DNA of 64,000 nt from Streptosporangium lutulentum (GTDB lineage Bacteria > Actinomycetota > Actinomycetes > Streptosporangiales > Streptosporangiaceae), in the NCBI RefSeq assembly GCF_030811455.1, contig NZ_JAUSQU010000001.1, forward strand, positions 7,936,001 to 8,000,000, written 5' to 3'. Positions 7,942-16,293 of the stretch are shown here, piece by piece. Each line of letters begins with the position of its first letter. Position 1 is the first letter of the stretch. A program made the translations under genes and the position numbers. Under the pieces are notes generated by a model, which saw only the letters and a program-made list of their open reading frames with translations, made no database searches and was not told the DNA's origin.

Positions 7942-8892
7942 ATGTTGACCGAGCGTTTCCAGATTCTGTCCCTGGACGGGGGAGGGTTCCGCGGCATGTT
8001 CTCCGCCGCGGTCCTGGCCCGCCTGGAGGAGGATCTCGGCACCCGGATCGTCGACCACTTCGATCTCATCGCGGGCACCTCCACCGGTGGGATCATCGCC
8101 CTGGGCCTAGGCTTGGGCCTGTCGCCCAAGGAGATCCTCGGCTTCTACACCGAGCACGGCCCGAGGATCTTCCGGGATCGCAGCCGGATGCGTGTCTTGC
8201 GGCATGTGATGCGGGCCAAGTACGGCTCTGAGCCACTGCGGACGGCCCTCGCGGAAGTCTTCGGTGACCGTACCTTCGGGGAGAGTACCAAGCGGCTGGT
8301 GATCCCCTCGTACAACATCGCCGCTGATGATGTTTACCTCTTCCGGACGCCGCACCTGTCGACCCTGAAGCGAGACTGGCGTGAAAGCGCGGTCAACGTC
8401 GCACTGGCCACCTCGGCCGCGCCCACCTACCTGCCAGGGATGCACCTAGACGGCGCCCGGCTCGTCGACGGAGGGGTGTGGGCGAACAACCCGACGATGG
8501 TCGCGCTGACCGAGGCGGTCGGGCCTCTCAACATTCCGCTGGAGAAAATCCGCGTGTTCAGCCTCGGCACCACGACCGATGTCCGCACCCGCCACCGCCG
8601 ACTCGACAAAGGCGGTCTCCTGCCCTGGGCGGGCGACGCCGTCGAAGTGCTCATGCGCGCGCAGAGCGAAAGCGCTGCCAAACAGGTACGGCATTTCGTC
8701 GGGAAGGACAACGTGCTCCGCCTCAACCCGACGGTCCCCACGCGCGCCTTAGCACTGGACAAGGTCGACATCGACACCCTGTACGGACTCGCTGGTCACG
8801 TCAGCCGTGACGCCTCGCCATCCGTCCACCGGACCTTCTGCGACCACCTCGCGCCAACGTTCAACCCTCACTACCCCGTACGAGAGGACTGA
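7942..8892 (+). CDS. capV: CBASS effector: patatin-like phospholipase (CapV-like)
   Basis: A 316-residue patatin-fold lipid hydrolase. Motifs seen: the oxyanion loop SLDGGGFRGM (residues 10-19), nucleophile elbow GTSTGG with Ser 47, and DGGVWANNP with the catalytic Asp 176. In CBASS such effectors are activated by a cyclic oligonucleotide from the neighbouring synthase and degrade membrane phospholipids, killing the infected cell before phage release. It is the first gene of a tight three-gene operon: one base separates its TGA from the ATG of the CD-NTase. The start is ATG 7942, downstream of a GGAGCGG-like sequence. Length and motif order match known CapV proteins. The cognate second messenger cannot be read from the effector. 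Confidence 0.9.
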   Translation: MLTERFQILSLDGGGFRGMFSAAVLARLEEDLGTRIVDHFDLIAGTSTGGIIALGLGLGLSPKEILGFYTEHGPRIFRDRSRMRVLRHVMRAKYGSEPLRTALAEVFGDRTFGESTKRLVIPSYNIAADDVYLFRTPHLSTLKRDWRESAVNVALATSAAPTYLPGMHLDGARLVDGGVWANNPTMVALTEAVGPLNIPLEKIRVFSLGTTTDVRTRHRRLDKGGLLPWAGDAVEVLMRAQSESAAKQVRHFVGKDNVLRLNPTVPTRALALDKVDIDTLYGLAGHVSRDASPSVHRTFCDHLAPTFNPHYPVRED

Positions 8893-8893
8893 C

Positions 8894-10066
8894 ATGACGT
8901 TGCTGACGCCGGAGACGAGCGCGGACACGCTCGCCGACATGCTGTCGATGCTGCTCGACGGGGCCGTGGAGGCACTCGATGTCGCCCCGGACCTGGAGAA
9001 AACGACCATCAACTGCTACGAGGAGGTAGGCGGCTGGCTTGCTGAGAACGGCAGCCCTGGCTGCCGAATCTACCCCCAGGGATCCTTTCGCCTCGGCACC
9101 GTCGTCCGGCCCGCTACAGAATCCGGCGAGTACGACATCGACCTCGTGTGCTGGCTGCCGCTGGCGAAGGAGAGCATCACCCAGGACGCTCTCAAGCAGC
9201 GAGTGGGCGCTCAACTACAGAGCTACATGGCCTGGAAGAACGCCCGGCGTGACACCGACGGTCCCAAGAGCCTCGAATCTCGCCGCCGCTGCTGGACGAT
9301 GGGCTACGAGGGATTCCACCTTGACGTCCTGCCGACCATCCCCGACGAGGAGCACCAGCCTGACGGGATCCTCCTTACAGACGAAAACTTCTGGAAGTGG
9401 CAGCACAGCAACCCCATCGGGTACGCGGACTGGTTCCGTGGGCGCTCTGAGCTGCTTCACGGTTTCGAAGCCAAGCGGCACCCCAGCGTCGCCAGCGTGC
9501 CCGCCTGGTCGGCTCGCACGCCGCTCCAGCGCGTCGTGCAGATCCTGAAGTGGCACTGCATGATCCTCTTCGAGGAGGACCCCGACAACCGTCCCCCGTC
9601 CATCCTCATCACCACCCTCGCCGCCCGCGCGTACACCGGCGAACGCGACCTCTTCACCGCTACGCGGATGGTGCTCGACCTCATGCCGAGCTTCATTGAG
9701 AACCGGGACGGCACGTGGTGGGTGCCCAACCCCGCGCACGAGGGTGAAAACTTCACAGACAAGTGGAAGGAGTATCCCGAGCGGAGGAAGGCGTTCTACA
9801 CCTGGCTCGAAGACATCAGGGCCGCCATGAACGACTTGGCTGGCATGGAGACCAAGGGGGTGCACGTCGTTTTCGCTCGCCTTGCCGAGGCTTTCGACCG
9901 CGACCCCATGCGCCACTCAATCAACCGGTATGCCGACCTCATGGGCAGTGCCTCCACGAAACTGCGGATGACTTCGACAGGCCTGCTCTCCGCTGCTCCC
10001 ACCGAGACCGGTCCGCGTAACAGTAGGCACACGTTCTATGGTCAGCACTCCGCGTCGCGCCATTAA
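8894..10066 (+). CDS. CBASS cyclic oligonucleotide synthase (CD-NTase)
   Basis: A 390-residue cGAS/DncV-like nucleotidyltransferase. The active site is visible as YPQGSFRLGT (GS motif), YDIDLVCWL (two metal-binding aspartates) and, further on, FHLDVLPTIP supplying the third. The C-terminal half is the helical lobe typical of the family. It senses infection and makes a cyclic di- or trinucleotide that activates the phospholipase encoded just upstream. Its C-terminus, ending GQHSASRH, overlaps the downstream E2-like gene by 29 bp. That matters because E2/Cap2-type proteins conjugate the CD-NTase through its C-terminus. Nucleotide specificity is not predictable by eye. The start is ATG 8894, with the preceding stop one base away. 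Confidence 0.92.
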   Translation: MTLLTPETSADTLADMLSMLLDGAVEALDVAPDLEKTTINCYEEVGGWLAENGSPGCRIYPQGSFRLGTVVRPATESGEYDIDLVCWLPLAKESITQDALKQRVGAQLQSYMAWKNARRDTDGPKSLESRRRCWTMGYEGFHLDVLPTIPDEEHQPDGILLTDENFWKWQHSNPIGYADWFRGRSELLHGFEAKRHPSVASVPAWSARTPLQRVVQILKWHCMILFEEDPDNRPPSILITTLAARAYTGERDLFTATRMVLDLMPSFIENRDGTWWVPNPAHEGENFTDKWKEYPERRKAFYTWLEDIRAAMNDLAGMETKGVHVVFARLAEAFDRDPMRHSINRYADLMGSASTKLRMTSTGLLSAAPTETGPRNSRHTFYGQHSASRH

Positions 10067-10478
10067 TCTCGGCCGGCAGTTGGCCGCGATCCAAGCGGTC
10101 CTGCCGCATGCGCAGGGGGTCGTACATCGCGGCCATCTGGTTTGTACCGTCACGCTTCAGCCCAACGTCCTCTGCCGCGTCTACACGGTGAAGGTCACTT
10201 ACCGACATCGAAGCAGCCCACGGGTGAGAGTCATTGACCCTCTCCTTGAACTGCATCCACGTGCTACGAGCCTCCCGCACGTGTACAGCGGGGGCGACCT
10301 ATGCCTTTACTTTCCAGGGGAGTGGACCGAAGACATGCTCCTGGCCAGGACGATCCTGCCGTGGACGTGTGAGTGGCTTCTGCACTACGAGCTGTGGCTG
10401 ATCACTGGGCGCTGGGCGGGCAGCGGTGAGGACCATACGGTGTCACCGGCCGACGAGGACGCTGAAAGTGAGAGATGA
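10038..10478 (+). CDS. E2-like protein of type II-short CBASS
   Basis: A 146-residue protein with the layout of bacterial E2-like domains: a beta-rich N-terminus, then LPHVYSGGDLCLYFP with a candidate catalytic Cys 89 and nearby His 81, then TILPWTCEWLLHYELWL and a GRWAGSGE tail. In short type II CBASS a lone E2-like protein, without the E1 and JAB partners, modifies or primes the CD-NTase. The gene overlaps the CD-NTase gene by 29 bp in another frame, indicating translational coupling. No E1, JAB or third-gene ancillary protein follows, which is what defines the short subtype. Assignment rests on motif pattern and operon position. Confidence 0.8.
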   Translation: MVSTPRRAINLGRQLAAIQAVLPHAQGVVHRGHLVCTVTLQPNVLCRVYTVKVTYRHRSSPRVRVIDPLLELHPRATSLPHVYSGGDLCLYFPGEWTEDMLLARTILPWTCEWLLHYELWLITGRWAGSGEDHTVSPADEDAESER

Positions 10479-10650
10479 AGCGGGTTGGGATCGGTTGGTT
10501 TCTGACGGGCCGCCGGAACGCCTTATCTACAAGTGCACCGGTAGCGCTGTCCGGTCCGGCACCATCCCATGGCTAGACGCGATTGAAGGCCTAGTCGACG
10601 GCCGCAGTCGGCATGTTCCGCCGATTACTCCCGATCCCGTCTCGTCCTGA
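10468..10650 (+). CDS. Small hypothetical protein after CBASS
   Basis: A 60-residue frame from a GTG at 10468, overlapping the E2-like gene by 11 bp and ending VPPITPDPVSS. Third-position bias is moderate, and the sequence (GWDRLVSDGPPERLIYKC) is not low-complexity. It resembles no family I know. It could be a real small CBASS-linked protein, but there is no strong ribosome site and it may be chance. Confidence 0.3.
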   Translation: MRDEAGWDRLVSDGPPERLIYKCTGSAVRSGTIPWLDAIEGLVDGRSRHVPPITPDPVSS

Positions 10651-10732
10651 AAATCATCATTAACAGCGGCTAATTGGCCGACATGCCCAAATATTCTTAA
10701 GTTGGTAAATTTGAGCCTAGTTCAATCTGAAT

Positions 10733-12682
10733 GTGGATTTTTTCGGTCTGGGGTTGGCTCTGAAGGGGGCCCTGGGGCAACCCTCTACCTCCGGGTGCGC
10801 CTACCTGCTGCCGCGTATGTGTGCCAAACGGACTAGGGTTCCTATCGTGCCTAAGCGTCAACTACGGGAGTCTCTTAAGTATGTTCTCGCAATGCCGGGC
10901 TATCCCATGAATACCCCCGAGGAGCTCACGGGTGAGCGGCTATATATCGTTCGAGATCGGTCCGCGGACAGATGGGCGAAGATCGCTAACGTTTACCTTA
11001 TTGCTAGCGAGTATCTCAAACCTGCCGAGGAGGTGCGAGGCCGCACATACAATGGAACCGAGTGGCTGAACGCAATCTTGGCTCTATATCCGGTCGAAGA
11101 CTTCCTCTGCGCCTTGGCAGGCCTGAACCATGCTGTGTCTAATGCCTCTCGCGAGCCTGGGTTGGTTCAGAGATATAAGCAAATCTTCCTAGCTGCGCTT
11201 CCGGATGATATTGCGCATTCTGTGGTTAATGCTCTGGCTGATATCCCCGGCAGGCCGCGCAGGAGGCTCATTAGTCGGCAGGCAATTTTGCGTGCCATTC
11301 ATACGGTCCTATGCGCTAAGCCTGAGTCGCATGAAGGTGCTGTTGCGGATGCGGTAGCCGGGATAGATCTGTATGTCGCTGCAATTATCCTGGTTCATCT
11401 CGTTGCTGAGAATCTGGGAAATGAAAAACGTGCTGAGGGGGAGCCTCGCCTGGGTGGGCTATCTCAATCCCTGGCAATGGAAATGATCTCTAACCAACTG
11501 TTCAACGAGATCCCGGAAGCGGGAAGTCTGCTCGGTCGAAGCAGAATGTTGTGGACGCGGTATGAAGTGCAGGCTGCTGCGCGCCGTCCTCCTCTAGAAA
11601 TGATACAGGAGGCTCTTGGCGTAGAGTTTGACGACATCCTGGCTTTGGCATTTGCCTATTATTCAAAGATTATTTCGCACGAGCCTGGCGGCTCTGTGGG
11701 CATACATGCCTTTGAGGGTATCCCAGTTGATCGTGCCATTATCAATGTATTCTTGAGTCGTTTCGCAGTAAGTCCGGAGCAGCTCGCCGAGCAGTTGGGA
11801 AATGCGTCAGGGGCCTGGCAAATGATGCCTGTTCAGGATCGCCCTCTTCTGCTTCTTGGGGAGAATGTCGTTGTCCTGGATGAGACATTTCTCCTTGAGC
11901 GGGTTACGGAAGGACTCTATTGGCTCGTTCATGACTACGAGAAGCATAATCATGGGGAAAAGGCTCGATTGAAGTGGACCCAAGCCTATTCCAGGATGAT
12001 CGAATGTCACGTCGAAGGGGAACTTCGAGTCGTAGCGCCACCGCTTCTCGGTGGAGAGGCGAGCACCTTCTTCACCGAAGAGGACCTACAGAGAGCATTT
12101 CCCGGAAAGGCGTGCGATGTAGGCGTCGACTTTGGATCGTCGTGTCTTCTTGTTGAAATCGTGAGTGCGACCATGACGGTTGCTACACGAGAACACGGAG
12201 ACGTTGAGGCGTTCAAGAAGGACGCGGAGAAAATAGTTGTGAAGAAGGCGCGGCAGTTGTCGATTACCGCCGACAACCTCCTCTGTGCGCAGCAGCCAGA
12301 GAAATCCCCACTTCTTGTTGGGGCGCATAAGATTTATCCAGTTATTGTCCGGGGTGGTCATTTTCCGTTTAGTCCGATTACTCGCGATTACCTCTTCGAG
12401 GTGCTCGTCCAGGAGAACCTACTCACGCAAGCCGGTGTTCGTCCACTTTCCCTGCTAAGTCTGGAAGAACTTGAGGCGGCCGTCAGTCTATACTCCAATC
12501 GCGGTATCTCGCTTCCTGATCTTTTGGATTCCTGGCATACTTCCGAATATCGCCACACTAACTTTATGTTCTTCCTGGCGTCGAAGTTCGGGGGTGAAAA
12601 TATCGGGAGAGAGGAGAGCCTCGAAAACTCGGTAGCGGAGTTCAAATCTATGATCTTGAATCGACTGGGTGCTGGCGAATGA
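10733..12682 (+). CDS. Large unrecognised protein, candidate nuclease-type defence gene
   Basis: Up to 649 residues. The start is uncertain: ATG 10733, ATG 10817 or GTG 10847 (MPKRQLRESL), the last having an AGGG upstream. I do not recognise the family. Most of the protein looks alpha-helical. Around residues 459-480 there is CDVGVDFGSSCLLVEIVSA, a hydrophobic strand-Asp-strand-Glu pattern like the core of PD-(D/E)xK nucleases, though the expected Lys is replaced (EIV). Codon use is strikingly different from its neighbours, with many A/T-ending codons, and an A/T-rich leader precedes it at about 10655-10732. It was therefore acquired from a lower-GC source. It sits between CBASS and a HEPN gene, so defence is the natural guess, not a demonstrated role. 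Confidence 0.6.
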   Translation: MDFFGLGLALKGALGQPSTSGCAYLLPRMCAKRTRVPIVPKRQLRESLKYVLAMPGYPMNTPEELTGERLYIVRDRSADRWAKIANVYLIASEYLKPAEEVRGRTYNGTEWLNAILALYPVEDFLCALAGLNHAVSNASREPGLVQRYKQIFLAALPDDIAHSVVNALADIPGRPRRRLISRQAILRAIHTVLCAKPESHEGAVADAVAGIDLYVAAIILVHLVAENLGNEKRAEGEPRLGGLSQSLAMEMISNQLFNEIPEAGSLLGRSRMLWTRYEVQAAARRPPLEMIQEALGVEFDDILALAFAYYSKIISHEPGGSVGIHAFEGIPVDRAIINVFLSRFAVSPEQLAEQLGNASGAWQMMPVQDRPLLLLGENVVVLDETFLLERVTEGLYWLVHDYEKHNHGEKARLKWTQAYSRMIECHVEGELRVVAPPLLGGEASTFFTEEDLQRAFPGKACDVGVDFGSSCLLVEIVSATMTVATREHGDVEAFKKDAEKIVVKKARQLSITADNLLCAQQPEKSPLLVGAHKIYPVIVRGGHFPFSPITRDYLFEVLVQENLLTQAGVRPLSLLSLEELEAAVSLYSNRGISLPDLLDSWHTSEYRHTNFMFFLASKFGGENIGREESLENSVAEFKSMILNRLGAGE

Positions 12683-13033
12683 GGATCTCGAAGATCTCGG
12701 CTGTTCGCCTCTTGTTCGCTGACTGCTACGCCAACCAGGCTCGGTGAAAGAGAAAAATCGCGGCAATGACCAGAGCTGCCGTCGCCGATTCACCTGTCCT
12801 ATGATCCGCCTAGGATTTTCAACGAATCATCTATCTGTGGTTGGGAATCCTGTCCTAGCTGCTCTCTTGCCAGCCCTAAAGTACTGGAGAGACATGACTC
12901 TTTATCTGCATCTGCCGAACGACGCCGTCAAGTTGGATCATCTAAACGGTCTTCCGGGCACTGAGGTTTTGGCTGGCCCACCACATGGCCTTGACGACGT
13001 CCCAGCGACAAGGCACTGATCTGCGTACGGGAT
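12683..13033. other. Intergenic region, no gene seen
   Basis: Base composition returns to the G+C-rich norm across this interval. Short open frames exist on both strands, but none has consistent codon bias or recognisable sequence. Nothing structural was found. Confidence 0.5.
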
Positions 13034-13557
13034 ATGGGGACGTACGAGGCGGCCGGTTGCATTATTACCGAAATGGATTTCGCCACCTGGGCCCGTTCCG
13101 TCGACGATCATTCCGCGAATTTGCTCCTCTTGAACCGCCAAGCCGCCGAGAACCTTTGCCTGGAAACGGTGGAAAGGCGCCGGCCCTGGCAGTCTGGTCT
13201 GGAATTCGATGCCGAAGCCGCCGCCCACACCGACAACCTCATTCCCGTGGGACGGGCGAGCCGTAGCTGGATCGGGATCCGCATCGAACTGTTGCGCACG
13301 TACGCGCAGGTCCTTTGTAGTGAGCCGCAGGGCGTCCGATCTGATGGTCTGCTGACAGATGCTGGCGCACAGCGCGTTGCCGCAGCTGATCTCGACGCTG
13401 TGGCGAAGATCTGGAGGCATGGGCCGCGCACGACTGGGGCGCCATCATCGACCTCGGCGCGAAACGCCAGCATCTTGCCGGACCGCTTCCTCCCTTCCTC
13501 GGCACTGGGCCGGACGAGAACCGACCTGGGACGACAGGGCGCCGAGCACTTCGCTGA
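13034..13557 (+). pseudogene. Unknown ORF with probable frameshift
   Basis: From ATG 13034 the frame reads as a normal protein (EMDFATWARSVDDHSANLLL, later RIELLRTYAQVLC) with G/C-rich third positions until about 13405. There the sensible reading moves to another frame (DLEAWAAHDWGAIIDLGAKR) and stops at TGA 13555-13557. A single-base indel in the genome or in the assembly would join the two halves into a protein of about 174 residues. The family is not recognised. The opposite strand is also open but reads less naturally. Confidence 0.4.
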
Positions 13558-13614
13558 GCTGAACTCGGCGAGCGGTCGGCATCGTCAGGATATGGATGTG
13601 TTAAATGCTCGAAG

Positions 13615-15039
13615 ATGTTCCTTCCTCGGTACGCCTGGATGAAGAATGGTGCGGTGGCAGACGTGGAGAGCTTGATCGGCCAGGTATGGGGTCCGGACGT
13701 TCGACCACTGGTCGAGGAGGCGTGGCGCTGCTACAACGCCGGCGCGATTCGCGCCTGCATCACCACGACGTGGAGCGCCGTTACCGCCGACATCATCACC
13801 AAGCTCGTACGGCTGGCTGATGACGGCGACGGCCAGGCCGCCTCGTTCCGCACCGCTCTGTCCGAGGCCCAGAAGAAAGGGCTGAGCAAGGACGGGGTGC
13901 GAGCCATGCAGGCCATCGAGGCGAGCCTGCTGGACAAGGCCGTGGAGTTCGAGCTCATCGACTCGATCGGGTCACGTGAGCTGGAGCGTATCCGCGAGGA
14001 TCGCAACCTATGCGCGCATCCTTCGCTGCGCACGCTCGGGGACGTCTACGAGCCTCGCCCAGAAGTCGCCCGTGGCCACCTGGCCGTCGCACTGGCGACC
14101 CTGCTCACCCATCCTCCAACGCAGGGCCGCAAGGTTGTCGAGGAGTTCAGCACCTACATCTGCGACCCGTTCTTCGTGCCTACGTATCCGCACATGCAGG
14201 CCACCTTCTTCGACCGGGTCCGAACCGCGACTCGCAAAACCATCGTCAGTTTCGCCGCTAAGCATGCCCTGCTCGAACTCGATCCCGAGGGGCGCCTGCC
14301 TGCCGCTGAACATTCCGACAGGATGGCTTTGGCCCTGATCGCCTTCGCGCAGCGGGACCGAGAGCTGGTCCGCTCGGCCATTTCCGCCCAAAGCGAGAGG
14401 TTCCAGGTGCTCGAAGGTGCCGCCCAGCTGCGCGCCTCGGTGCGGTTGGGAGACCAGGACTTCTTCTGGAGCATGGTGGACCAGGCACTGGCCACACGGC
14501 TTCAGGAGATGGTGGCCAAGTTGTCCACCACCGTCGAGTGGGAGTCGCTTCCCCCTGCGACGGCTGCTGCGATTGCCCTGGTTCGGAGCCCGTACGCGCG
14601 CGAACGGTTGTCAGTACTGGAAACGCGGTTCACCGAGCTGTCCTGGACCCATCGCCTCGGGGTAGCCACCATGCATCCCGACCCGTACTTTGTGTCGGCG
14701 GTGGTCCAATTCATCGACGAAGCTGGCAGTTGGCGTATGGGTGAGCAGGCTGGGCGGATACTCGTCCAACACGCTCCTTTCCTGACCATCGAGACCTTGC
14801 GAGAAGCCTTGAACGGCTGGTGGGAAAACTCAGAGTGCCGGACCGCGGCAGACATGCCGAACCTCGCCGTACTCCTCTTCCACGGCACATCACACCTCGG
14901 TCCCCAACGCGCCCCCGTGTTCGGCGAGTTCCTGACCAACGTTCGAGCGCTGGAAGGCGAAGGTGAGTACTACAGCTACCCGGCGCTGGAAGAAGCTCTG
15001 AGTCGGTCGGGATACAACCCTTCAGCGGCTGGTAGATGA
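13615..15039 (+). CDS. Protein with HEPN-type RxxxxH motif
   Basis: A 474-residue protein of unrecognised family. Residues about 30-140 form a helical region ending in IREDRNLCAHPSL, which carries R130-N-L-C-A-H135. This is the RN-x(3)-H pattern of HEPN ribonucleases, preceded by the acidic/polar helix (WRCYNAGAIRACITTTWSAV) commonly paired with it. The remainder is a long all-alpha region without known motifs, possibly a sensor or scaffold. HEPN proteins act as RNases in toxin-antitoxin, abortive infection and CRISPR ancillary roles. No small MNT-type antitoxin gene is adjacent, so this is not a standard HEPN/MNT pair. The start is unclear: ATG 13615 or ATG 13639. Confidence 0.62.
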   Translation: MFLPRYAWMKNGAVADVESLIGQVWGPDVRPLVEEAWRCYNAGAIRACITTTWSAVTADIITKLVRLADDGDGQAASFRTALSEAQKKGLSKDGVRAMQAIEASLLDKAVEFELIDSIGSRELERIREDRNLCAHPSLRTLGDVYEPRPEVARGHLAVALATLLTHPPTQGRKVVEEFSTYICDPFFVPTYPHMQATFFDRVRTATRKTIVSFAAKHALLELDPEGRLPAAEHSDRMALALIAFAQRDRELVRSAISAQSERFQVLEGAAQLRASVRLGDQDFFWSMVDQALATRLQEMVAKLSTTVEWESLPPATAAAIALVRSPYARERLSVLETRFTELSWTHRLGVATMHPDPYFVSAVVQFIDEAGSWRMGEQAGRILVQHAPFLTIETLREALNGWWENSECRTAADMPNLAVLLFHGTSHLGPQRAPVFGEFLTNVRALEGEGEYYSYPALEEALSRSGYNPSAAGR

Positions 15040-15128
15040 GCCGCGAACGTTCGCCGCTCTTGTAGTAGACCAGGGCGGCGATGTTCACTCGTCCGCTCCC
15101 GTTGGCGTGGACGTGCACCACCGGGATC
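15036..15128 (-). pseudogene. Transposase fragment (IS630-like)
   Basis: On the minus strand the frame reads RIPVVHVHANGSGRVNIAAL then VYYKSGERSRLI, resembling the middle of actinobacterial IS630-type transposases, and then loses homology. Only about 30 codons remain. It abuts and slightly overlaps the 3' end of the HEPN gene, so an old insertion or deletion lies there. From 15129 to 15456 no gene is visible. Confidence 0.45.
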
Positions 15129-15456
15129 CGCCGAGGCCACGTGTCGCTATGTTGACAGGAGAGTCGAGTATGACTCCCATCTCGGGGGAACGATCAATGC
15201 CAGCACAGTAAATGATCTTCAAAGGCTGCTCGCCTCTGTGATAGCACCCATCCGTGAATGCCTCTCTCCCGCACCTTCTCGTCGAGCGGCTCTGTATTTC
15301 TGTTCAGATGAACTGGTGGGGGCATTCGTGCCGTAATTTGACATGAGCTGCCGCTACATTCATCCGAGGGTGCGCTATCAGGCTGATTCACCAAAGCGCT
15401 AAGGGTGAATGTCTTGAAAGGGTAGCATTTGCCGGGTTTGAAAGGTGAGCAGGTTT

Positions 15457-16293
15457 ATGGACGTCGGTGATGTCTGGGGGTTCAGGGATCAACCGAAGGC
15501 CGTCGGGGGGCGGGTGTACCAGGTGGAGGTGGTCCGGGTCGATGGGCCGCGAAAACACGGCGATCTGCATGTACGTTTCCTCGATGGCGAGGAGGCCGGG
15601 CTGCAGGAGTGGGTGGCGCGTGGTCAACTGGTCGCTCCGTGGGCTGACGTCGGGGCGTTCCTTGATGACGATCGCCGGTGGGCGGCAGCGATTGAAAGCT
15701 CACGTGAGGTTCGAGGTAGCGCGGAATTCGAAGTGGCCAAGCTGCTCTTCGGTCATGTTCGGCCGAAGAACAAGATTCGTCTCCGGCATGCTGTCGCAGA
15801 TGCCGGAGTGATGGAGATCGCCGATCTCGATGGGGTGGCGTCGTGGCTTGGTCTCGACCCTCGGGACCTGCGTAAGGAGCCGCTGGCCTTTGAGGACAGG
15901 TTCGGAACCTATGTCGCTTCGTGGCCGACGACTCGTCAGGTGGCCATGCGAGTGGCCCAGGTTCTGGGTGGAGACGTCCTCAAGGCCATGACGAAGCAGG
16001 AAGAAGCGCTGAAGACACAACGCCGGAACGAGTCCTGGTACGGACATGAGAAGACCGACCGCGAACTGGAGCGGCTGGAGACCGTCGTCGGCACGCTCTA
16101 TGAGTGGTGCGGTAAGGAAGTCATCGACCGTTATGACGAGCTCAAGGCCTTACGGGCCGAGGTCGAACGTCTGGGTGGGCTGGTCCAGCGTGCAGTGTCG
16201 GAGTTGAGGGCCCGCAAGTGTCACGCTATCGCCGCCACCATTGAGGCCGACCTCGGCGTCCATACGACCAGCTTTCGCGGTGGGCATCGCTGA
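15457..16293 (+). CDS. Hypothetical protein with C-terminal coiled coil
   Basis: A 278-residue protein of unknown family. The N-terminal quarter (DVGDVWGFRDQPKAVGGRVY, then VRFLDGEEAGLQEWV) resembles a small beta-barrel such as an SH3- or Tudor-like fold. The middle is globular. Residues about 190-265 are heptad-rich and charged (KTDRELERLETVVGTL, DELKALRAEVERLGGL), suggesting a coiled coil. I prefer ATG 15457, preceded by AAAGGTGAGC, over GTG 15445. It converges with the next gene, and the two coding sequences overlap tail to tail by 68 bp. Confidence 0.7.
   Translation: MDVGDVWGFRDQPKAVGGRVYQVEVVRVDGPRKHGDLHVRFLDGEEAGLQEWVARGQLVAPWADVGAFLDDDRRWAAAIESSREVRGSAEFEVAKLLFGHVRPKNKIRLRHAVADAGVMEIADLDGVASWLGLDPRDLRKEPLAFEDRFGTYVASWPTTRQVAMRVAQVLGGDVLKAMTKQEEALKTQRRNESWYGHEKTDRELERLETVVGTLYEWCGKEVIDRYDELKALRAEVERLGGLVQRAVSELRARKCHAIAATIEADLGVHTTSFRGGHR

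Noticed and set aside
12938-13420. Minus-strand frame opposite the frameshifted ORF
   Set aside because: It is open over 160 codons, but the plus-strand reading has better codon bias and a natural continuation after one frameshift.
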